A DNA stretch of 64,000 nucleotides from Enterococcus innesii (GTDB lineage: Bacteria; Bacillota; Bacilli; Lactobacillales; Enterococcaceae). Numbering within the stretch: position 1 is the first letter of the stretch; the number at the start of each line of letters is the position of its first letter. The translations under genes and the position numbers were made by a program. The stretch covers positions 310,001-374,000 of the forward strand of contig JAHHEN010000005.1 in the NCBI GenBank assembly GCA_018982785.1. Direction: 5' to 3'. The notes under the pieces were generated by a model that was given only the letters and a program-made list of their open reading frames with translations, ran no database searches and had not been told where the DNA came from. Positions 8,467 through 17,967 of this stretch are shown here, piece after piece.

Positions 8467-9937
8467 TTCTCACCCTCCCAATCATCGCTTCAAGGCGTTT
8501 TTGGTCTTCCATCGTCAGCATGGCGCTCACGATCACGACCGGAATCGGACTATCGATCGTTAATTGAACGGTTGAGATGATCATCTCCGTATCCGGGTGT
8601 TTCTTTAAAGCCGCTTCCACATCACGAGAAGGTAGGACAGCCGTGATTGCCAACTCACGAAATTTCTTATGCACTTTTACTTTTAATAATTCGGAGGTCC
8701 CGATTCCCGTAGTACAGACGATCATGACCTTGAGTTGTTGAGGATGTTCTTCGATCGCTTGAGCAAAGTAAAGGGTGACAAAGCCGATTTCATCTTCTGT
8801 GAGCGCTGGCAAATCGTACACTTGGCAGATTTCTCTTGCAGTCTCTTCGGTAGCAAAAAACAAATCTGTGTATTCTAATTTGATTTGCTCCAAAAGATTG
8901 TTTTTGACTTCGATGCCATGTCGCAACCGATTGATCATTGGTTTGATATGACGAGCCAATTTACCGAATAACTCCTCGTCTTCAAATGAGCGCTGCAGCT
9001 GAGTGCTCATTTTTTCTATAAATGCATTGGAAATCAGTTTTACTTGTTCTGACAGATCCTCTAATTCATCCGTGGCCTTTTGCATCCGTGAGGAGACGAG
9101 GTATTGATACATATAATAGCCTTCGTTTTCTGGTAATTTCGTATGCAAGTACTCTTCGCTATTGCCAATGATCTCCTTGGCGATGGTGGCTAACTCTGGG
9201 TTTTCTTGCATTTGCTGTTTCTCTTTCTCATCTAAAATATCCTCGTTAAACGAATTCCCTACTTTGCGAAACCGTCGCAATAAGATATACAGGTGAGAAA
9301 AAAGATTAATGTTATAAGGATGTGGTATTACTAAGCCTAGGTGATTTTCAATCAAATTCAGCTGTCGCAAAACAAACTCCGCATCATAACGGTTGAACGC
9401 CTCATTCGTCACATGCAGATCATCCAAGCGGATATTGCGGGTTTGTTGGATATACTCCTGCAATGCACGACGGATATTTTTTTCTGCACCGTTCACCCCG
9501 ATCATTTTATTTTTGCGGGAAACCGTCAGCTCAAAACGCTGCAAAGCTTCAGAAATTAATTTCTCATCACTGTTGATGACCGTTTCACTCACATAAAAAG
9601 GCTGATACAGGGAAAAAATATTCTTTCTTTTGGGTGAAATAAGCAATAGCTCCTCCATCACCTTGTTACGGCGTTCCACTGGTGTCAGCGCATTCGGCAT
9701 TTCCGCTTTCTGACTCTGGGGCTTTTCTTGATGATGGAAACTTAAGCGGTAGCCTTTCCCTTTTTCTGAGAGAATCACATAGTCAATCGCGGCATCCTCA
9801 TTGATCGCTTTTACGATGCGATAAATCGACTTTGTAGAAAGTCGAAGCGCTGCGGATAGTTCATCGGCTGTGACAAATTCTCTCGTATTGGAAAGAATAT
9901 GGATGATTTTTCTCTTTCGTTGTTCCATAACAGTCAT
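8459..9937 (-). CDS. PRD-containing transcription regulator (BglG/MtlR type activator)
   Basis: About 492 residues with an N-terminal winged HTH (KRKIIHILSNTREFVTADELSAAL, residues 5-60), a middle HTH-like region, PRD1 around residues 190-280 (FSHLYILLRRF), PRD2 around 300-400 (LARHIKPMINRLRHGIEV) and a C-terminal EIIB-like domain with the motif IVCTTGIGTSE near 410. PTS components would phosphorylate His in the PRDs and Cys in the EIIB-like domain to tune activity. The conserved His usually found in the second half of PRD2 (LHF) is replaced by Tyr (TLYFAQ). The start at 9937 follows AAAGGAGAACGG; an upstream in-frame start at 9961 has none. First gene of the PTS operon, so probably self-regulated. 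Confidence 0.87.
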   Translation of the reverse strand: MTVMEQRKRKIIHILSNTREFVTADELSAALRLSTKSIYRIVKAINEDAAIDYVILSEKGKGYRLSFHHQEKPQSQKAEMPNALTPVERRNKVMEELLLISPKRKNIFSLYQPFYVSETVINSDEKLISEALQRFELTVSRKNKMIGVNGAEKNIRRALQEYIQQTRNIRLDDLHVTNEAFNRYDAEFVLRQLNLIENHLGLVIPHPYNINLFSHLYILLRRFRKVGNSFNEDILDEKEKQQMQENPELATIAKEIIGNSEEYLHTKLPENEGYYMYQYLVSSRMQKATDELEDLSEQVKLISNAFIEKMSTQLQRSFEDEELFGKLARHIKPMINRLRHGIEVKNNLLEQIKLEYTDLFFATEETAREICQVYDLPALTEDEIGFVTLYFAQAIEEHPQQLKVMIVCTTGIGTSELLKVKVHKKFRELAITAVLPSRDVEAALKKHPDTEMIISTVQLTIDSPIPVVIVSAMLTMEDQKRLEAMIGRVRND

Positions 9938-9980
9938 GTAACCGTTCTCCTTTCTACACACTTATCATAGCACCAGGAAA

Positions 9981-9994
9981 TGTAAGCGTTCTAC
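9981..9994 (-). promoter_or_regulatory. Possible cre half-site upstream of the PTS operon
   Basis: TGTAAGCGTTCTAC matches the left half of the CcpA cre consensus. It is about 45 bases upstream of the regulator start. Motif match only. Confidence 0.35.
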
Positions 9995-9998
9995 CATT

Positions 9999-10022
9999 CT
10001 TTGTCCCCTTCATGGGACAAAG
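9999..10022. promoter_or_regulatory. Palindrome upstream of PRD regulator, possible operator
   Basis: Perfect 9-base inverted repeat CTTTGTCCC / GGGACAAAG with a 6-base centre. No T-run follows it, so it is more likely a protein-binding site than a terminator. It lies about 60 bases upstream of the regulator start. Confidence 0.45.
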
Positions 10023-10060
10023 ACGATCAATAATAAGAATTACAATACAACGTTATGGAC

Positions 10061-10090
10061 AAAAAAAACAGCCATTTTTCAAAATGGCTG
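10061..10090 (-). terminator. Terminator of the rhamnose operon
   Basis: Minus strand reads CAGCCATTTT, a two-base loop, AAAATGGCTG, then eight T. It lies about 195 bases past the end of fucO. Confidence 0.88.
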
Positions 10091-10284
10091 TAACAAAATC
10101 AGTGTTATCGTCAATGTTCCTTATTCAACTGTTGGAATAAGAAAAGCTGCTAGTTCCCATGAAACGATAAGGAAAACGCCTTTTATCGAAACCCTTCAAA
10201 CGCCGTTAAAGAGCAATCCAGGTTTAAACGGCTTGTGCAGCAAGCGAAATAATCACTCTCATTGAAAGGAATGATTTGAGCTTT
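10091..10284. other. Non-coding gap after fucO
   Basis: No credible ORF. It contains a weak local hairpin (CGATAAGG / CCTTTTATCG, near 10157-10181) and a short repeat pair GCCGTTaAA / TTTAAACGGC near 10200-10235. I see no clear promoter. Confidence 0.4.
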
Positions 10285-11436
10285 TTACATCAACGAACGA
10301 TAAAGCTCAATAATTTCTTCTAAAGTCGTATCCCGCGGGTTGCCTGGTGTGCAGACATCGTTCAAGGCATCTTTGGCGATGGCTGGGATATCTTCTTCTT
10401 TGACACCCAATTCAGAAATGGTCGCCGGAATGCCCACATCTTTGCTTAACTGATCGATTGCTTGGCAAGCAGCATCTCGGACGTCTTCAAGTGACATCGT
10501 TTCTGCCCCTTCAATGCCTAAAACGCTCGCGATCTCACGGTATTTTTTCCCCGTAAAGTCTTTGTTGTATTTCATGATGGTTGGCAACAAGGACGCGCAC
10601 GCTACTCCGTGAGGAATGTTGTACCAAGCGGATAATGGATGTGCCATACCGTGGACTAAGCCCAAGCCGACGTTTGAAAAGCCCATACCGGCAATGTATT
10701 GTCCTAACGCCATCGCTTCTCGTCCTGCTTGATCGCCCTTCACGGAATCTCTCAATGAGCGGCCGATGATCTCAATTGCTTTGATGTGCAGCATATCAGT
10801 CATTTCCCAAGCGCCTTTGGTGATGAAGCCTTCGATGGCGTGGGTCATGGCATCCATTCCCGTTGCAGCTGCCAAGCTCTTTGGCATCCCCATCATCATA
10901 TCACTGTCCACAAAGGCTACTAGAGGAATATCGTGAGGATCTACACAAACAAATTTACGATGATTTTCTTCATCTGTAATCACATAGTTGATCGTTACTT
11001 CGGCTGCAGTCCCAGAAGTTGTCGGTACCGCTAAAATTGGCAAGCATGGATTTTTCGTGTCTGCCACGCCTTCCAAACTAATCACATCTGAAAATTCAGG
11101 ATTCGTAGCAATGATCGCGATCGCTTTTGCCGTGTCGATCGGTGAACCACCGCCAATCGCAATGATGCAATCGGCTTGGGCTTCTTTGACAAACGCTAAG
11201 CCGTCTTTGACATTTTGGATCGTTGGGTTGGGCACGATCCCATCATATAACGCATAATCGACACCTGCTTCATCCAATAATTTCGTCACTTGGGTCGCAA
11301 CTTCAAATTTCACCAAATCTTTGTCGGTGATCACTGCCGCTTTTTTAAACCCTCGTGCCTTGAATTCGGTCGGTACGTTCTCGATCGCTCCTTTTCCAAA
11401 ATACGATGTTTCATTCAAAATCATTCTATTTGCCAT
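10285..11436 (-). CDS. fucO: Lactaldehyde reductase / propanediol oxidoreductase
   Basis: Iron-dependent group III alcohol dehydrogenase, 383 residues from the ATG at 11436 (TGGAGGT ribosome binding site), the usual length. It reduces the L-lactaldehyde released by RhaD to L-1,2-propanediol with NADH. The NAD loop GGGSPIDTAKAI is near residue 97 and TTSGTAAEVT near 140. Metal-ligand motifs DAMTHAIEGF near 195 and GLVHGMAHPL with IPHGVA near 262-280 carry the conserved His residues. Last gene of the rhaB-rhaA-rhaD operon, 84 bases behind rhaD, which gives the substrate assignment. Confidence 0.92.
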   Translation of the reverse strand: MANRMILNETSYFGKGAIENVPTEFKARGFKKAAVITDKDLVKFEVATQVTKLLDEAGVDYALYDGIVPNPTIQNVKDGLAFVKEAQADCIIAIGGGSPIDTAKAIAIIATNPEFSDVISLEGVADTKNPCLPILAVPTTSGTAAEVTINYVITDEENHRKFVCVDPHDIPLVAFVDSDMMMGMPKSLAAATGMDAMTHAIEGFITKGAWEMTDMLHIKAIEIIGRSLRDSVKGDQAGREAMALGQYIAGMGFSNVGLGLVHGMAHPLSAWYNIPHGVACASLLPTIMKYNKDFTGKKYREIASVLGIEGAETMSLEDVRDAACQAIDQLSKDVGIPATISELGVKEEDIPAIAKDALNDVCTPGNPRDTTLEEIIELYRSLM

Positions 11437-11520
11437 TCTTCCTACCTCCATTTGTTTGTTTATTCACAATATATTTTAAATAGAAAAGACTGAAAGCCTT
11501 TTCTATTCTTCTACCATTGA

Positions 11521-12342
11521 TTATACCTCAAGATAGCCTGTTCGGGGAGTAACTTTGAAAGCGTCAGCCAGTTTTTTCAGATTTTCATCTGTAATGGTTT
11601 GTAAAATTGGGCCTTGCGCTTTGACATAGGTGTACACTTCCGCAGCTTTCTCTGCCGTTTCAATCAAGCCAAAGACTTCGTCCATATCTTTGCCAGCGCC
11701 ATAGATGCCATGTTGCCAAAGAACCAAACGGGTCTCTTTCATTTTAGCAGCCGTTGCTTCGCCGATCTCATTCGTTCCTGGGACCATCCAAGGAATGATG
11801 GAAACACCTTCTGGGAAGACCACCAAGCACTCCGTACACATTTGCCACAAGGTCCGCGTGAAACTGCGTTCATCCAACTCATGGGTAAAACTCATGGCTA
11901 AAAGATGCGATGCGTGGTTATGCATGATGATTCGGTTTTCTGGATCGACCGACAAGCGTGCGATATGACTCATGAAATGACTTGGCAGTTCACTCGTTGG
12001 CACCGCACCATTTTCCAAGCCCCAAAGCAATTCCAATGTTTGCCCATCTTCTTTGACTCGGATCACACCAAGGTTTTCCGCTGGATGTGCCGCTACATTT
12101 TTAAAGTATTTTCCTGAACCTGTCACGATAAAGTACTTGCCAGCTAGTGCCGTGGCATCAAAAATCATGGGAATTTCCCGCAAGACGCTTTGCGGATCGA
12201 TGAAAGGCAAGATCTCTTCTTCTGTTAATAAGTAAGAAATATTGCCGCCGTTGCGCTCATCCCACCCTAAACGGTAAAGATTTGCTGTCGTTTCCATCAT
12301 TTCTTGTACAAAATTCGCTTGTAAAATATCAATCTTTTTCAT
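11521..12342 (-). CDS. rhaD: Rhamnulose-1-phosphate aldolase
   Basis: Class II zinc aldolase of 273 residues that splits L-rhamnulose 1-phosphate into dihydroxyacetone phosphate and L-lactaldehyde. Zinc ligands are visible in [10 protein letters not shown] near 140 and in WQHGIYGAG near 212; TGSGKYFK near 75 fits phosphate binding. The N-terminal [12 protein letters not shown] segment is typical of the AraD/RhaD/FucA superfamily, and the length fits RhaD rather than the shorter FucA. It lies 7 bases from rhaA and upstream of fucO. Confidence 0.94.
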   Translation of the reverse strand: MKKIDILQANFVQEMMETTANLYRLGWDERNGGNISYLLTEEEILPFIDPQSVLREIPMIFDATALAGKYFIVTGSGKYFKNVAAHPAENLGVIRVKEDGQTLELLWGLENGAVPTSELPSHFMSHIARLSVDPENRIIMHNHASHLLAMSFTHELDERSFTRTLWQMCTECLVVFPEGVSIIPWMVPGTNEIGEATAAKMKETRLVLWQHGIYGAGKDMDEVFGLIETAEKAAEVYTYVKAQGPILQTITDENLKKLADAFKVTPRTGYLEV

Positions 12343-12349
12343 CGTTCTC

Positions 12350-13603
12350 CTACTTTCTGGCTTTTAAGACGGTTTCTTCATAGGCTTTCACTTCTGATAG
12401 CCAATCCAGACCTGCTGGTACCCCTTGGCTTTCACAGAAGTAATTCCAAACATCTGCATACGGATAGTCTTTTAATTCTTCCGTCATGGCTAAACGAGTG
12501 GTGAAATCACCTGACAATTCAATTGCTTTTAGTTCTTCGATCGGTTCTAGCATCGCTTTTAGCAACGCTTTTTGAGTATTGCGCGTCCCGATCACCCACG
12601 CAGCGACCCGATTGATCGTCGCATCAAAGAAATCTAACCCAATGTTGGTTTTTGGCAATAAGTCATTGCGAACCAATTCGCGACCAATCTCTTGCAATTC
12701 ATCGTCCATGATCACGACATGATCACTATCCCAGCGTACAGGACGGCTGACATGCAGCAAAATGCCTTTGCTAAATAGTGCCAATGAAGACAGTTTATTG
12801 GAGATCACTTCGGTTGGATGGAAATGTCCAGCATCCAAACAAATCAATTTATCGCGTGTCAAGCCATAGCCCATATAAAATTCATGAGAGCCGACGGTGT
12901 AGGCTTCGGCACCAAGACCAAACAACTTGCTTTCCACGGCATCTACCGTGTAGTCCGCTGGCAATTCTTCAGCAAAAATCTCATCTAATGCTGTCATCAA
13001 GCGTTCCCGTGGTGTAAAACGATCGATCGGGTTGTCTTTGTAGCCATCTGGCACCCAGAAATTATTGACACAGACTTGCCCAGTTTCTTTCCCCATATAA
13101 GCAGCGATTTGACGAGAACGTTTGCCGTGTTCGATCCAGAACTGACGAACTTCTTCATCTGGTGAAGCAAGGGTAAAGCCATCTTTGAACATGGGATGTG
13201 AGAAAAAGGTTGGATTGAAGTCTAAACCTAAGCCTTGTTCCTTCGCCCAAGCAACCCATTTTTCAAAATGCTTCGGCTCCAATTCATTTAGATCCACTGT
13301 TTCCTCGGTGTCTAAATAGATGGCGTGAAGGTTCAATTTGTGTTTTCCAGGAATCAAAGAGTAGGCTTTTTCTAAATCTTGGCGCAACTCCTCTGGGGTA
13401 TGGGCAGCACCAGGATAATTCCCCGTTACAGAGATCCCACCAGATAATGCTTCATCACTCAAAAATCCTTGGACATCGTCCCCTTGCCAAACATGCATCG
13501 AGATTTTCACATCGGCTAATTTTTTCAAAACCGCATCCGTGTCGACGCCTAATTTGGCATATGCTGTCTTAGCTTCTTCATAACGCTGTTGAATCGTTGT
13601 CAT
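12350..13603 (-). CDS. rhaA: L-rhamnose isomerase
   Basis: Converts L-rhamnose to L-rhamnulose; TIM-barrel metalloenzyme. Its 417 residues match the family. Recognisable segments are [12 protein letters not shown] near 36, [13 protein letters not shown] near 62, [15 protein letters not shown] near 130 and the metal-site region [18 protein letters not shown] near 255. The ATG at 13603 overlaps the rhaB stop (ATGA), so the two are translationally coupled. Confidence 0.95.
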   Translation of the reverse strand: MTTIQQRYEEAKTAYAKLGVDTDAVLKKLADVKISMHVWQGDDVQGFLSDEALSGGISVTGNYPGAAHTPEELRQDLEKAYSLIPGKHKLNLHAIYLDTEETVDLNELEPKHFEKWVAWAKEQGLGLDFNPTFFSHPMFKDGFTLASPDEEVRQFWIEHGKRSRQIAAYMGKETGQVCVNNFWVPDGYKDNPIDRFTPRERLMTALDEIFAEELPADYTVDAVESKLFGLGAEAYTVGSHEFYMGYGLTRDKLICLDAGHFHPTEVISNKLSSLALFSKGILLHVSRPVRWDSDHVVIMDDELQEIGRELVRNDLLPKTNIGLDFFDATINRVAAWVIGTRNTQKALLKAMLEPIEELKAIELSGDFTTRLAMTEELKDYPYADVWNYFCESQGVPAGLDWLSEVKAYEETVLKARK

Positions 13604-15062
13604 TTTTTTCCTACTCCTTTTATAAAACGTTGATAGTTGCTTAAAATCTTGTGATCAAAAGGCTGTGGTTCATGAACACTGCAAGGAAATGAGTGTTTGA
13701 CCGCGCGGCGTGCTTCAGCCAGCGACGTGAAGATGCCAGCACTCATCATCTGCATTAAAAGATTACCGATCGCCGTTGCTTCACTTGGGCCAGCTTCGAT
13801 CGTCAGCTGCGCAGTATCAGCCGTCAGTTGATTTAAAAAGCGATTGTTGGAACCGCCCCCACGATATGCAGTTTTTGCAGCTTGCTCGTCGTACCTGTCA
13901 GCTGTTCCAGCTTTTGCAATTCACTGGCATAGCAAAGCGCTAAGTTATCATACACACAGTGAGCCAGTTCCCCTGCGGTTTCTGGAACTTTCTGCTGGGT
14001 TTCTCGACAATACGCTTGCAGTTCAGTAATCATGTTTTCTGGATTCAAAAAACGAGGATCATTGACATCGACAAACTGTTGAAAAGCAGGCGTTGCTTGC
14101 GCCAATTCCGCCAATTCTGCATAGGAATACTGATAGTCTTGCTGCCGAGCCACTTCTTGGATCAGCCACATGCCCATGATGTTTTTTAAAAAGCGAATCG
14201 TGTTGTGGGCACCCCATTCGTTCGTATAATTTTCATCGAAGGCGGCAAGGGAAACATTGGGTACTTTGGTTTCGATCCCCAGCAATGACCAAGTCCCGCT
14301 GCTGATGTAGCCCCAATCTGAACCCTCTCCAGGTGTACCGATGATCGCCGACGCCGTATCATGACTAGCGACAGTGACAAAGGTCGCTTGTGGCAAATCA
14401 TAGGCTGGAAACTTCTGTGTTTGCAGTACGCCTAAAATCGTTCCAGCATCAACCAATGGTGGGAATAGGCCTTCTGTTACACCGATCTCAGCTAACAATT
14501 CTGCATCCCATGTTTGGGTGTTGGCATTTAGAAGCTGCATCGTCGAGGCATTGGTTTTTTCCGTGACCATCTTGCCAGTAAAAATGTAGCCCAAGTAGTC
14601 TGGAATCAATAGCAGTTTGTCGGCTTTTTGCAACAGTTGCGCTTCTTCTGTGGCTAATTGAAAAATCGTGTTGAAGGGCTGCAGCTGAATGCCTGTTTTC
14701 TCATACAGTTTTTGCAAAGAATAGCGCTGACCAAAAGTTGCGATCGCATCATTGGTGCGACTATCTCGATAAGCGACTGGGTCGCCTAAACGCTCGCCTG
14801 CTTGATCGATCAAACAGTAATCCACTGCCCAGGTGTCGATTCCGACGAAGCAGTCATTGATACCTGCTTGTTTCACTTTTTGCAGTCCTACTAAAATCTC
14901 TTGGATCAAATAATCGATCGCCCAGCGGTCAAAGCCTTCATGAGGACGAAAGCCGTTTTTAAAGCGATGGATTTCCTCTAAAGTGATCTGCTCATTTTCC
15001 CAACGGCTCAGCATCAGACGACCGCTTGATGCACCGATATCGATTGCGATAAATGTGTTCAC
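13600..15062 (-). CDS. rhaB: Rhamnulokinase, frameshifted as given
   Basis: FGGY-family sugar kinase that phosphorylates L-rhamnulose at C1. The start is a GTG at 15062 behind AAGGTGGAG, giving the N-terminal phosphate-1 motif AIDIGASSGR; frames starting further upstream have no binding site. The frame holds for about 400 codons and includes GIDTWAVDYCLID, SHDTASAI and SSGTWSLLG. It breaks at a run of five G (minus strand) at 13856-13860. One extra G restores the adenosine motif GGGSNN and the expected tail (FLNQLTAD, GPSEATAIGN) to a TGA at 13600, about 487 residues in all, the normal length. Other genes of the operon are intact, so a sequencing deletion is the likely cause. Confidence 0.85.
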
Positions 15063-15213
15063 TGGTCTCCACCTTTCATTATCTTGTTTAAAAATAAATC
15101 GATTACAATTCACTGATTCATTCTTGTTTCCTCAATTTTAGCTTGACAATTAACGAGTTTCATCACACAATTTTGATAAAGACTTGCACAATCTTGGTAA
15201 AAAGGAGGATCCG

Positions 15214-16095
15214 ATGGATTACTGGGAAAAAGCCAACCACTCATGGTCAACCGATTCACTGCGTTACATCAATACTTCAACCCAAAAGCAGCGTGAACTT
15301 TTCTATTACATTCAAGAAATTGGCTATTTCAAAGCCAGCAAACCTTACTTTACAGAACGAGAGAACCTGCCTTCTTATTTGATCAAATATACATTGTCCG
15401 GCTGCGGTGAATTGCGCTACAAAGGTAAAAGCTATCAATTAAAAGCAGGTGATGTGTTTTTTATCGACTGCCTAGACTATCAGTACTACCGCACCGTTAG
15501 TCAAGAGCCCTGGGAAATGGACTGGATCCATCTATATGGCGCCAACGTCGCAGCGTTTTATGATGAATTTCTAAAGAATGGCAGTCCAGTTTTTCACACC
15601 AATCCTGCCAGCAGTCGTCAAAATCCGATCCACTTGGTCTTACAAGATTTATTGATGCTACAGCCAGAACCAAATGCGAAAACTGCCTTCCAAAGCTCTG
15701 TTTTGATCCATCAGCTGCTCAATGAACTGCTCCTGCAAAAATATCATCTCGACTTTTCGGATAGTGAGATCCCGCTTTATATTTTGCAGATTCGTGACCA
15801 GCTAGAAGAAGATTTCCGTCAAGGGATCACCTTGGAATCTTTGGAGGAAAAGTATCATATCAATAAGTATCAAATCGTCAAGGAGTTTTCCAAATACATG
15901 GGCTTGCCCCCCATCGAGTACCAGATCAGCAAACGCATCTCTTACTCGAAAGACCTTTTGCGCTATTCTCGGCTATCCATCAAAGAGATCTCATTGGCGA
16001 TCGGCATTGAAAACACCGCCTATTTCAGCCGTTTATTCAAGAAAAAAGTCGGCATTTCACCTAGTGATTATCGACAGACTGAGAATGGGCGGTAA
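15214..16095 (+). CDS. AraC-family regulator, probable rhamnose operon activator
   Basis: About 293 residues from the ATG at 15214, behind AAAGGAGGAT. An N-terminal cupin-like sugar-sensing domain (GCGELRYKGKSYQLKAGDVFFID near 60-85) is followed by a C-terminal double HTH (LESLEEKYHINKYQIVKEFSKYMG and IKEISLAIGIENTAYFSRLFKKKVGISPSDYR, residues 205-290), the classic AraC/XylS ending. It is transcribed divergently from rhaB over about 150 bases, so it most likely activates rhaBAD-fucO when rhamnose is present, like RhaS/RhaR. Effector identity is inference from position. Confidence 0.85.
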   Translation: MDYWEKANHSWSTDSLRYINTSTQKQRELFYYIQEIGYFKASKPYFTERENLPSYLIKYTLSGCGELRYKGKSYQLKAGDVFFIDCLDYQYYRTVSQEPWEMDWIHLYGANVAAFYDEFLKNGSPVFHTNPASSRQNPIHLVLQDLLMLQPEPNAKTAFQSSVLIHQLLNELLLQKYHLDFSDSEIPLYILQIRDQLEEDFRQGITLESLEEKYHINKYQIVKEFSKYMGLPPIEYQISKRISYSKDLLRYSRLSIKEISLAIGIENTAYFSRLFKKKVGISPSDYRQTENGR

Positions 16096-16133
16096 AAAAA
16101 ACATGAAATCATTCACTGATTTCATGTTTTTTT
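16094..16133. terminator. Bidirectional terminator between AraC regulator and PTS gene
   Basis: Arms AACATGAAATC and GATTTCATGTT with A-run on one side and T-run on the other, between convergent genes. Confidence 0.9.
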
Positions 16134-16150
16134 GCATTGAATCTAACGTT

Positions 16151-17965
16151 TTAGTTGGCAACAATAAGAGACTCTTTTTCATTCATGATCTTCTCGAATG
16201 CTGACGCATTCGTTACCACAACTGGCGTAATGGTCGCATATCCCTCAGCTTGAATTGCTGCGAGATCGGCTTTTATCAGCGGCTGGCCCTTTTTGATTGC
16301 TTGATTTGCTTCAACAAGGGACGTAAAGTGTTTTCCTTCTAGTTCTACGGTGTCAACACCGATATGGATCAAAAGTTCAACGCCTTGATCACTGGTCAAG
16401 CCGATCGCATGCTTTGTTGGAAATAAAGCAGTGACCATGCCATCAAAAGGGGCATAAAAGGTATTTGATTGCGGTTTGACAGCTTTTCCTTGACCCATCA
16501 AGCCTTCTGAAAAAACTTTATCAGCAACCTCTGTTAAGGGAACGACTTCTCCCTGAACGACTTCTTGAAAATTAATTTTGGTATCCACGGAATCTTTTGA
16601 ATTGACTGCTTTCCTTTTTTCAGGTTCTACAATTCCCCAAAAATAAGTGATTAGAAAAGCCGCAACAAGCCCTACTGCCTGCGAAGCGATCCCACCATAA
16701 AATCCACCATCGATTCCTGCTGGATTGATGATCAAAGGAATACCTAATAATCCTGAACCACCAAAAGAATACTGCACTGTCTGCGTAAAGCCTGCAATAA
16801 CCCCACCTAAACTTCCACCGATGACAGCAGCGATCAACGGACGTTTATAAGGAAGCAATACTCCGTACAATGCTGGTTCGCTGACACCAATCAGGGTTGT
16901 CAGACCTGTTGAGTATGCGAGTGCTTTCGTTTTATCATTTTTCGTTCGTAGACCAACCGCTACGACAGCACCAGCCATTGCCATTTGGTTCGCTAAGAGC
17001 AGACCCATCACAGGATCGAATCCTTGCATCGCCATGTTGTTAAGAAAAATCGGAATGAATGCCCAATGCAATCCGAACATGACCATCAAGATCCATGGTC
17101 CCCCAATCACCAGCCCGCCCAAAACCGGACTAAAGTGATAAACATTATTAACAAGCGTTGCCAGTAGACTGGATAAGTTGGATATAATTGGACCAACGAC
17201 CAGCAAGGCAAGAGGGACAGAAACTAGCAACACGATAAGAGGCTGTACCATGAATCGCAAATCCTTCAATGGCCAATTCTGAACGAAGCCATTGATTTTG
17301 GATGCCACCCAGACAGCAATGATTGCCGGAAAAACGGAAGAAGTATAGTCCATCATATTCACGGGAATCGACAAAAAGGTCAAACTACCTTCTGTCGCAT
17401 ACGGCAGCAAAGTAGGATAGATCAATGATGCCCCAATCAACATTCCGACATAACTGTTTAATTTAAAATAATTTGCCGCCGAAGCACCTAATAAGATTGG
17501 CATGAAGTAAAAGAAAGCATTAGACAATGCATACAAAACGATATAGGTTCCCGAAGTTTCTGACAAAATACCTGCTACTGATAAAATCGTCAAGATTCCT
17601 TTGATCGTTCCTGACGCAGCCATGGCGCCCAAAGCTGGCGTGAAAATCCCTGAAATCGTAGTGGTAAATTGATCAAAAAGAGACTTTTTTGTTTTTTCAC
17701 GAGTATTGTCCTCTTTTAGTTCGCCAACTTGTTGCAGGACCGCTTCATAGACATCGTTCACACGATTTCCTAAGACGATCTGGTACTGTCCGCCCTGTTC
17801 AACGACTGAGATCACTCCGTCAAGACTAGCAATCGTCTCCTTATTTGGAATACCGGTATCATGCAATACAAAGCGCAGACGTGTGACGCAATGGGTCACC
17901 GATTCGATATTGGCTTTTCCGCCAATTTCCTTTAAAACCTCTGTTGCCAACTGCTGGTTGTTCAT
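16151..17965 (-). CDS. PTS beta-glucoside-type EIIBCA transporter
   Basis: Single-chain sugar permease of 604 residues in the order B-C-A. EIIB is at residues 1-85 with the active Cys in ESVTHCVTRLRF. EIIC covers about 105-450 with about ten membrane segments, including GVSEPALYGVLLPYKRP. EIIA is at about 475-600 with the active His in LLIHIGVDTVELEGK. The family imports and phosphorylates beta-glucosides, trehalose or sucrose; the exact sugar cannot be read. It follows the GH106-like gene with 2 bases between, and its ribosome binding site lies in the end of that gene, so they form one operon. A rhamnose-containing disaccharide such as rutinose is a reasonable guess. Confidence 0.9.
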   Translation of the reverse strand: MNNQQLATEVLKEIGGKANIESVTHCVTRLRFVLHDTGIPNKETIASLDGVISVVEQGGQYQIVLGNRVNDVYEAVLQQVGELKEDNTREKTKKSLFDQFTTTISGIFTPALGAMAASGTIKGILTILSVAGILSETSGTYIVLYALSNAFFYFMPILLGASAANYFKLNSYVGMLIGASLIYPTLLPYATEGSLTFLSIPVNMMDYTSSVFPAIIAVWVASKINGFVQNWPLKDLRFMVQPLIVLLVSVPLALLVVGPIISNLSSLLATLVNNVYHFSPVLGGLVIGGPWILMVMFGLHWAFIPIFLNNMAMQGFDPVMGLLLANQMAMAGAVVAVGLRTKNDKTKALAYSTGLTTLIGVSEPALYGVLLPYKRPLIAAVIGGSLGGVIAGFTQTVQYSFGGSGLLGIPLIINPAGIDGGFYGGIASQAVGLVAAFLITYFWGIVEPEKRKAVNSKDSVDTKINFQEVVQGEVVPLTEVADKVFSEGLMGQGKAVKPQSNTFYAPFDGMVTALFPTKHAIGLTSDQGVELLIHIGVDTVELEGKHFTSLVEANQAIKKGQPLIKADLAAIQAEGYATITPVVVTNASAFEKIMNEKESLIVAN

Positions 17966-17967
17966 TT

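Noticed and set aside
8130-8563. Two overlapping plus-strand ORFs opposite the second EIIA gene
   Set aside because: They lie antisense to the EIIA/regulator coding region, with no binding site and no recognisable protein.
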